Assembly: GCA_027081375.1 (NCBI GenBank)
Contig: JALWKR010000065.1
Location: 1 to 6,887, forward strand
Origin: Persephonella sp.
GTDB lineage: Bacteria; Aquificota; Aquificia; Aquificales; Hydrogenothermaceae
Length of the DNA: 6,887 nucleotides
Reading direction: 5' to 3'
Of the stretch, positions 5,337 to 6,887 are shown in pieces. The position numbers and the translations under genes are program-made. The notes below the pieces were generated by a model, which did not search any database, was not told where the DNA came from, and was given only the letters and a program-made list of their open reading frames with translations. Numbering within the stretch: the stretch's first letter is position 1; the number at the start of each line of letters is the position of its first letter.

Positions 5337-6247
5337 CAACAAACAGTTTCCTTATCTTTGTCAACAAGAGGTAGATCTATAAGATGTTTCATATTTTTTG
5401 CAAGTGCGTAGATACTATGTAAATCTGCTTCAGTTATTTTATCAACTCCTTCATATATATCCATAAATTCGTTAAACATTTTTCTTAGCTGAGTTAAAAC
5501 TTTTTCTTTCTCCTCTGCTTTTTTAATTAAACAATTAACTTTCTTTATCTGAGCTTCCATTTCGCCTATAGCTTTTTCTACTTTGTATTCGTACTCTTTA
5601 GCTTCTGTTAAAGCTTCTTCACCTTTTGAGCTTAATATCGCTCCACCTATAAGTATTGCAGGACCTAAAGCTATACCTCCTAAAACAGCTGTCCCTAATG
5701 CTATTCCACCACCACCTGCAGCTAAAGCTCCACCTCCAAACCACGCTAACAAGGCATTAGTAAACGCTGCTCCTGATAAGCTACTAATAGCTGTCCCCGT
5801 TGATGCCACTCCCACTGCTTCTCCTATCGCTAATGCTCCATATAAAGATAAAACTCCTGCTGCTACTGACTTAGGTACTCCTTCTAAAACTGCCTTTTCT
5901 ATAAACTTTTCTATTTTAGCAGTCCCTATCTCAATATCTACAGATAGCTGAACAATATCATCAACAAAGTTTTCTTTTATCTTTACTTTTCTTTTAAGTT
6001 TTTCAGCAAAAGAAATAAATCTTTTAAAGTCCTCTTTTAAGATAGAGTATTTGAGATTACCTAGTTTAGCTAACGTGTTTTCAAGTTCTTTTTGCTTTTT
6101 TTCTGTTTCCTCTATTTTTGCGTTGTATCTTTTTTCTGCATTTTTTGCTATTTTTTCAGCTTCTTCAAGTTTAGAAATACCATCAGCAGCCATCGCACCT
6201 CCAGCAAGACCAGCTAAAATAGCTCCACCAATAAGAATTGGTAACAT
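5336..6247 (-). CDS. Membrane-associated coiled-coil protein with Gly/Ala-rich hydrophobic hairpin, 303 aa, unknown function
   Basis: No enzyme motif is seen. Order of parts: a short hydrophobic N-terminus rich in small residues (2-20, LPILIGGAILAGLAGGAMA); a charged coiled-coil region (about 24-62); a helical region to about 117; a long hydrophobic stretch with almost no charges (about 125-206) built of Gly, Ala, Ser and Leu, including STGTAISSLSGAAF, LLAWFGGGALAAGGGG and TAVLGGIALGPAILIGG; a second coiled coil (about 208-258); and an acidic end closing with a Cys. From memory, similar STGTAI...LAW.GGG...GGG segments occur in uncharacterised proteins scattered among bacterial accessory regions; this was not searched. 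Two helical arms around a hydrophobic hairpin recall alpha-helical pore-forming proteins, by layout only. AGGAGG lies 8 nt upstream of the start. Transcribed alone, convergent to arsC. Confidence 0.88.
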   Translation of the reverse strand: MLPILIGGAILAGLAGGAMAADGISKLEEAEKIAKNAEKRYNAKIEETEKKQKELENTLAKLGNLKYSILKEDFKRFISFAEKLKRKVKIKENFVDDIVQLSVDIEIGTAKIEKFIEKAVLEGVPKSVAAGVLSLYGALAIGEAVGVASTGTAISSLSGAAFTNALLAWFGGGALAAGGGGIALGTAVLGGIALGPAILIGGAILSSKGEEALTEAKEYEYKVEKAIGEMEAQIKKVNCLIKKAEEKEKVLTQLRKMFNEFMDIYEGVDKITEADLHSIYALAKNMKHLIDLPLVDKDKETVC

Positions 6248-6269
6248 TTAACTTACCTCCTAAAAGTTA

Positions 6270-6285
6270 TTTCTATAAATAGAAA
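6270..6285. promoter_or_regulatory. 7-2-7 palindrome upstream of the coiled-coil membrane protein gene
   Basis: TTTCTAT, AA, ATAGAAA: a perfect dyad located 22 nt before the - strand start codon, close to its ribosome binding site. It could be an operator or a 5' UTR hairpin. No convincing -35/-10 pair was found for this gene. Confidence 0.35.
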
Positions 6286-6319
6286 ACGAAAGAAATGATA
6301 AAAATCTGACATGGAAATT

Positions 6320-6328
6320 TGATATAAT
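6320..6328 (+). promoter_or_regulatory. Extended -10 promoter candidate reading toward the repeat array
   Basis: TGATATAAT (6320-6328): a perfect TATAAT (6323-6328) with the TGn extension directly upstream. CTGACA at 6306-6311 is only 11 nt away, too near for a normal -35. Any transcript would run into a region without protein genes. Confidence 0.4.
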
Positions 6329-6360
6329 GAAAAAAGGTTATTTGAAAAGTGAATAGGAAA

Positions 6361-6384
6361 AAAATATGATCTAGATCATATTTT
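6361..6384. promoter_or_regulatory. 24-nt perfect palindrome with TGAT-N4-ATCA core
   Basis: Every base from 6361 to 6384 pairs with its mirror position; the core is TGATCTAGATCA (6367-6378). TGAT-N4-ATCA is close to the TTGAT-N4-ATCAA half-site pattern of FNR/Dnr regulators of the CRP superfamily. It lies between the two rightward promoter candidates, about 50 nt before the second -35 box. It could instead act as an RNA hairpin. Confidence 0.5.
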
Positions 6385-6603
6385 AAACTGGACAAAAAAT
6401 TTGATAAAAGCGGGCTAAAATTTCTATAAGTTATTGAAATTAAAAGAAAAGTTAATTTATAAAATTATAACAAAGCGATATAGTTTGTCCCGCATAACGA
6501 AAATTGGCTAATGGTTGAGTATCAAAGCTTTGAGGTATATTGCGTTTGTTTTTGCAAGTAGTTTGCATTACTAAAAAACCCGCTAATACTAATAAATACT
6601 GGC
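6385..6603 (+). other. Non-coding stretch upstream of the repeats, candidate leader
   Basis: No protein gene is supported between the coiled-coil protein gene (starts 6247 on the - strand) and the window end. This part is AT-rich to about 6475, then more mixed. Notable pieces: GCGGGCTAAAA (6410-6420) with TTTCTA right after; ACAAA/TTTGT (about 6470 and 6485) able to pair; CCCGCATAACGAAAAT (6489-6504), similar to sequence at 6837-6852; the palindrome TCAAAGCTTTGA (within 6521-6535); TATTGCG (6538-6544), shared with the 3' end of the repeat; and another CCCGC (6579-6583). Position and AT-rich start suit a CRISPR leader. Confidence 0.45.
6434..6463 (+). promoter_or_regulatory. Sigma70-type promoter candidate for the repeat array or an upstream RNA
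   Basis: TTGAAA (6434-6439), 18 nt, TATAAA (6458-6463). A transcript would begin near 6470, run through 130 nt of non-coding sequence and enter the direct-repeat array at 6604. Confidence 0.5.
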
Positions 6604-6840
6604 TCTAGAACTAACCCGACTCCTTTAGGGTATTGCGACTAATGCGATTAAATACGCAGCGTCTATATAGGTCAAATGGTCTAGAACTAACCCGACTCCT
6701 TTAGGGTATTGCGACTATTTTCAATTTCTATGAAATATTCTGTTAGAAATTTATAAATGTCTAGAACTAACCCGACTCCTTTAGGGTATTGCGACTATAA
6801 GGGTAATCCGCAAGTGAAGCTAGTAATTAGAACTAACCCG
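6604..6840 (+). CRISPR. Short CRISPR-like array: three identical 38-nt repeats plus a decayed fourth
   Basis: Identical copies lie at 6604-6641, 6680-6717 and 6760-6797 (start TCTAGAACTAACCCG, middle ACTCCTTTAGGG, end TATTGCGACTA). The intervals 6642-6679 and 6718-6759 are 38 and 42 nt and unrelated to each other; the last (6798-6826) is 29 nt, followed by a copy matching only TTAGAACTAACCCG. The true unit may be 36-37 nt, since copies 2 and 3 share a preceding G and the CTA at the end may include spacer bases; with that G the ends GTC and GAC are complementary. The inner ACCC/GGGT can pair, and the end ATTGCGAC resembles the ATTGAAAC-type 3' handle of many repeats. Repeat identity, unit length and 3' decay of the last copy fit a CRISPR read on the + strand with a left leader. 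No cas gene is in the window, so class is unknown. Confidence 0.62.
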
Positions 6841-6887
6841 CTTACCGAAAGTGATATCTGCCCGTGTTTAAGTAAAGCTAACGAGAA
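6827..6887 (+). repeat. Decayed terminal repeat and its flank
   Basis: TTAGAACTAACCCG (6827-6840) matches the 5' part of the repeat with one change (C to T), then diverges to CTTACCGAAAGTGATATCTG. The 16 nt from 6837 match 6489-6504 at 13 positions, so the break leads into an element related to the leader rather than to random sequence. Nothing coding is seen to the window end. Confidence 0.55.

Noticed and set aside
5583..6251. Two + strand open frames, one Pro/Ala-rich, opposite the coiled-coil protein gene
   Set aside because: The Pro/Ala runs are the complement of the Gly/Ala-rich hydrophobic codons; the - strand frame has the strong ribosome binding site and sensible domains.
6306..6328. 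Standard -35/-10 promoter using CTGACA and TATAAT
   Set aside because: The spacing is only 11 nt; the site is reported as an extended -10 candidate instead.
6452..6568. 38-codon - strand frame in the candidate leader
   Set aside because: No ribosome binding site, no recognisable protein features, and it runs over the candidate leader and promoter.
6489..6887. Integron attC sites with tiny cassettes
   Set aside because: Repeat units of 76-80 nt are too short for cassettes, and no matching RYYYAAC / GTTRRRY core pairs were found at the expected places.
6470..6887. tRNA gene in the GC-richer tail
   Set aside because: No T-loop GTTCRA motif or cloverleaf arms could be found on either strand.

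Overview
The window is AT-rich chromosomal DNA with compact operons, A/T-ending codons and frequent AGGAGG-type ribosome binding sites. Gene content and codon style suggest a thermophilic Aquificales relative, perhaps Hydrogenothermaceae (Sulfurihydrogenibium or Persephonella type). This is an inference from style; no phylogenetic marker was compared.

Left part (1-3287, + strand): the 3' three quarters of a glutamine-dependent NAD+ synthetase (nadE, open at the window edge), a 57-residue membrane protein not usually called, and an MscS-family channel form a tight run with gaps of 6 and 1 nt. The ribosomal pair rplU-rpmA follows and ends at a hairpin shared with a convergent single-cluster ferredoxin gene on the - strand.

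Middle part (3511-5336): a small arsenic locus. A 91-residue protein with a C-x4-C-x-C cluster is fused end to end with an ArsR-family repressor carrying the ELCVC metal motif; a perfect 10-2-10 palindrome sits just before them and is a good operator candidate. A 26-bp tandem duplication has shifted the reading frame at the ArsR C-terminus. A second unit has its own promoter and encodes a DUF2231-like four-helix membrane protein and a thioredoxin-type arsenate reductase (arsC), ending in a strong terminator. No arsenite pump is in the window.

Right part (5336-6887): a - strand gene for a 303-residue protein with two coiled-coil regions around a long Gly/Ala-rich hydrophobic hairpin, then about 640 nt without a credible protein gene. 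This stretch holds a 24-nt perfect palindrome with an FNR/CRP-type TGAT-N4-ATCA core, two promoter candidates reading rightward, and three identical 38-nt direct repeats separated by unique 38 and 42 nt segments, with a fourth copy that keeps only its 5' part. This is most simply a short CRISPR array with an upstream leader, although no cas gene is visible. Related CCCGC-containing elements around the array and hairpins within the intervals leave open that it is another kind of repeated RNA element.
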